Positions 62,558-64,000 of a DNA stretch of 64,000 nt are shown here, piece after piece; within the stretch, counting starts at the first letter, position 1; every line of letters starts with the position of its first letter. This DNA is from an uncultured Agathobacter sp. Its GTDB lineage: Bacteria > Bacillota > Clostridia > Lachnospirales > Lachnospiraceae. Location: the NCBI GenBank assembly GCA_944381555.1, contig CALWLL010000002.1, positions 62,001-126,000 on the forward strand, given 5' to 3'. The notes beneath the pieces are model-generated. The model was given only the letters and a program-made list of their open reading frames with translations. It did not search any database and was not told where the DNA came from. Made by a program: the position numbers and the translations under genes.

Positions 62558-63379
62558 TTAGAAGACCGGAACAACTGCTCCTTCATAATTTTCTTCTATA
62601 TACTTCTTTACTGCCTCTGACTGCAAAGCCTCCACCAAAACCTTGATTTTCTCACTGTTTTTGTTTCCGCTTTTAACCGCAACAATATTCGCATAGGTTT
62701 CTGCCGCTACAGATGTACTCTCTTCAAGTGCAATGGCACCGGATACCTCTAAACCGCCGGAAATTGCATAGTTTCCATTGATAACGGCCGCATCCAGATC
62801 CTGTAACGAACGCGGAAGCTGTGCTGCTTCCATCTCTTTAATATCCAGATTCTTTGGATTTTCTACAACATCATTTATGGTAGCATTTATTCCGGCGCCT
62901 TCTTTTAAGGTGATAAGGCCATTGGCTTCGAGTAACAGTAATGCCCTTGCTTCATTCGTTGCATCATTCGGGACGCCAACGACTGCACCATCTTTGATTT
63001 CGGATATGTTATCTGCTTTTGCCGAATAGATTCCAAGCGGTTCAAAATGTATTGCTGCCACCGGTACAAGCTCTGTCTTATTTTCTGCATTGAAGTTGTC
63101 CAGATATGGCTGATGCTGAAAAAAATTTGCATCCAGTTCTCCATCATTTACCGCTGTGTTTGGAAGAACATAATCGTTATATTCCACAATTTCCAGTTTA
63201 TAGCCCTTTGCTTCCACCTCTGCCTCTATCTGTTTTAGTATCTCGGCATGAGGAGACGGGGATGCGCCGATTCTTATGGTTTTTTCATTGGTTCCGTTTC
63301 CACCGCAGCCTGAAAGAAATGCACAGCTTAGTATTGCTGCAAGTCCTAAACTGATTGCTTTTAAAAAAATCTTTTTCAT
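62558..63379 (-). CDS. metQ: Methionine ABC transporter substrate-binding lipoprotein
   Basis: MetQ captures D- or L-methionine and passes it to MetI. The lipoprotein signal MKKIFLKAISLGLAAILSCAFLSGC precedes the NlpA-type domain: RIGASPSPHAEILKQ, VEYNDYVLPNTAVNDGELDANFFQHQPYLDNFN and VGVPNDATNEARALLLLEANGLI. The length is 273 residues. It lies 48 bp after metI, and metN is presumably beyond the window. Confidence 0.95.
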   Translation of the reverse strand: MKKIFLKAISLGLAAILSCAFLSGCGGNGTNEKTIRIGASPSPHAEILKQIEAEVEAKGYKLEIVEYNDYVLPNTAVNDGELDANFFQHQPYLDNFNAENKTELVPVAAIHFEPLGIYSAKADNISEIKDGAVVGVPNDATNEARALLLLEANGLITLKEGAGINATINDVVENPKNLDIKEMEAAQLPRSLQDLDAAVINGNYAISGGLEVSGAIALEESTSVAAETYANIVAVKSGNKNSEKIKVLVEALQSEAVKKYIEENYEGAVVPVF

Positions 63380-63427
63380 ATCTTTTTCCTCTCTTTTTTA
63401 TTTTAACTACATTTATTTCTTTACTTC

Positions 63428-64000
63428 CTAACGTCGGCGTTTGTCCGTACCGCCCGCAATCTTCATACCGGTTTCCTGAAAAAACTGTACTACTGCGACC
63501 AGTAAAATAACGGTAACAAGCATAATATCTTCCTGATATCTGTAGTAGCCGTAATTGATTGCGATTGCACCAAGACCACCGCCGCCGACAAATCCCGCCA
63601 TTGCAGAATATCCCAGAATCGTTGTAATGGCGATTGTACTGCCTACAATAAGGGATGGTTTTGCTTCCGGCAAAAGCACCTTAGTAATAATCTGAAACGT
63701 ATTAGAGCCCATTGAAACAGCCGCCTCTATCACACCGCTTTTTACCTCTTTAAGGGACGATTCCACCATTCTGCTTACAAACGGTGTTGCTGCGGCTACA
63801 AGCGGCACAATCGTTGCAGTTGCTCCAATGGTTGTTCCCACCATAAATCTGGTAAGCGGTAAAATTGCCACCAGTAAAATAATAAAAGGCACGGAACGGA
63901 TCAGATTAACAACCATCCCCAATCCTTTATTTATCACTTTGCATTCTGCAAACCCGTCCTTGTCGGTTATAAAAAGCACAACTCCTAATGGGATGCCGAA
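63428..64000 (-). CDS. metI: Methionine ABC transporter permease, C-terminal part
   Basis: The frame is open to the window end (FGIPLGVVLFITDKDGF before the visible start codons), so the N-terminus is cut off. Remaining segments include NLIRSVPFIILLVAILPLTRFM, the ATPase-contact loop ESSLKEVKSGVIEAAVSMGSNTFQIITKVLLPEA and GFVGGGGLGAIAINYGYYRYQ, characteristic of MetI. It pairs with metQ just downstream. Confidence 0.93.
   Translation of the reverse strand, partial: FGIPLGVVLFITDKDGFAECKVINKGLGMVVNLIRSVPFIILLVAILPLTRFMVGTTIGATATIVPLVAAATPFVSRMVESSLKEVKSGVIEAAVSMGSNTFQIITKVLLPEAKPSLIVGSTIAITTILGYSAMAGFVGGGGLGAIAINYGYYRYQEDIMLVTVILLVAVVQFFQETGMKIAGGTDKRRR

Noticed and set aside
1-64000. tRNA genes, CRISPR arrays, insertion sequences, prophage
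   Set aside because: No tRNA T-arm except that of tmRNA, no regularly spaced repeats, and no transposase or integrase motifs were seen by eye. A covariance search was not possible.

Overview
The window reads as chromosome of a low-GC Gram-positive anaerobe, most likely a gut member of the Lachnospiraceae (Clostridia). The inference rests on AT-rich intergenic DNA with strong GGAGG-type ribosome-binding sites, a class III fructose-1,6-bisphosphatase, an orphan Na+-decarboxylase beta subunit, single-chain PurL, cheV, and a large pectin/galacturonate locus of the kind seen in Lachnospira. No tRNA, rRNA, transposase, phage gene or CRISPR array was seen. Most genes lie on the minus strand. The plus-strand genes are mainly regulators (MerR, AraC, LysR) divergent from a likely target, plus a few enzymes.

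Layout. 1-7.4 kb: a truncated hypothetical gene, ung, an isolated hisH-hisF pair, a charged membrane protein, cheV, a lipoprotein and a sensor kinase. 7.5-13.9 kb: a manganese riboswitch with mntP, a secreted GH53 galactanase, an OmpR-type regulator, a conserved hypothetical gene and fbp. 14-19.2 kb: an M20 amidohydrolase, a cysteine desulfidase, a decayed gene with an in-frame stop, and a YitT protein divergent from a MerR regulator.

19.2-40.9 kb is the metabolic centre. It holds a TIM-barrel isomerase, the operon uxaB-uxaA-uxaC-kduD, a divergent AraC regulator with a leaderless pectinesterase, and a twelve-gene minus-strand run (38.9 to 26.8 kb). That run encodes a 6-TM protein, two permeases, an unusually long solute-binding lipoprotein, two 4-TM proteins, an ATPase, two more 4-TM proteins, a GH28, a GH105 and a second ATPase. 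kduI and a dhuI-like isomerase diverge from it. The cell would import pectin oligomers by ABC transport, then de-esterify and cut them in the cytoplasm. Galacturonate would be converted through UxaC/UxaB/UxaA, and unsaturated residues through KduI or DhuI and KduD, to 2-keto-3-deoxygluconate. The KDG kinase and aldolase are not in the window.

41-52.4 kb is housekeeping: a decarboxylase beta subunit, tmRNA (ssrA) overlapping smpB, rnr, secG, gpmI, a CapA-like lipoprotein, tpiA, pgk and gapA. 52.6-64 kb holds a PHP phosphatase, purL, an L,D-transpeptidase divergent from a LysR regulator, a fused nuclease-helicase, and metQ with the end of metI.

The most unusual points are the four same-topology 4-TM proteins embedded in the pectin ABC operon, a palindromic repeat family placed directly after intrinsic terminators, a PD-(D/E)XK nuclease fused to an XPD/DinG-type helicase, a shared motif in the two divergent pectin control regions, and the smpB/ssrA overlap.
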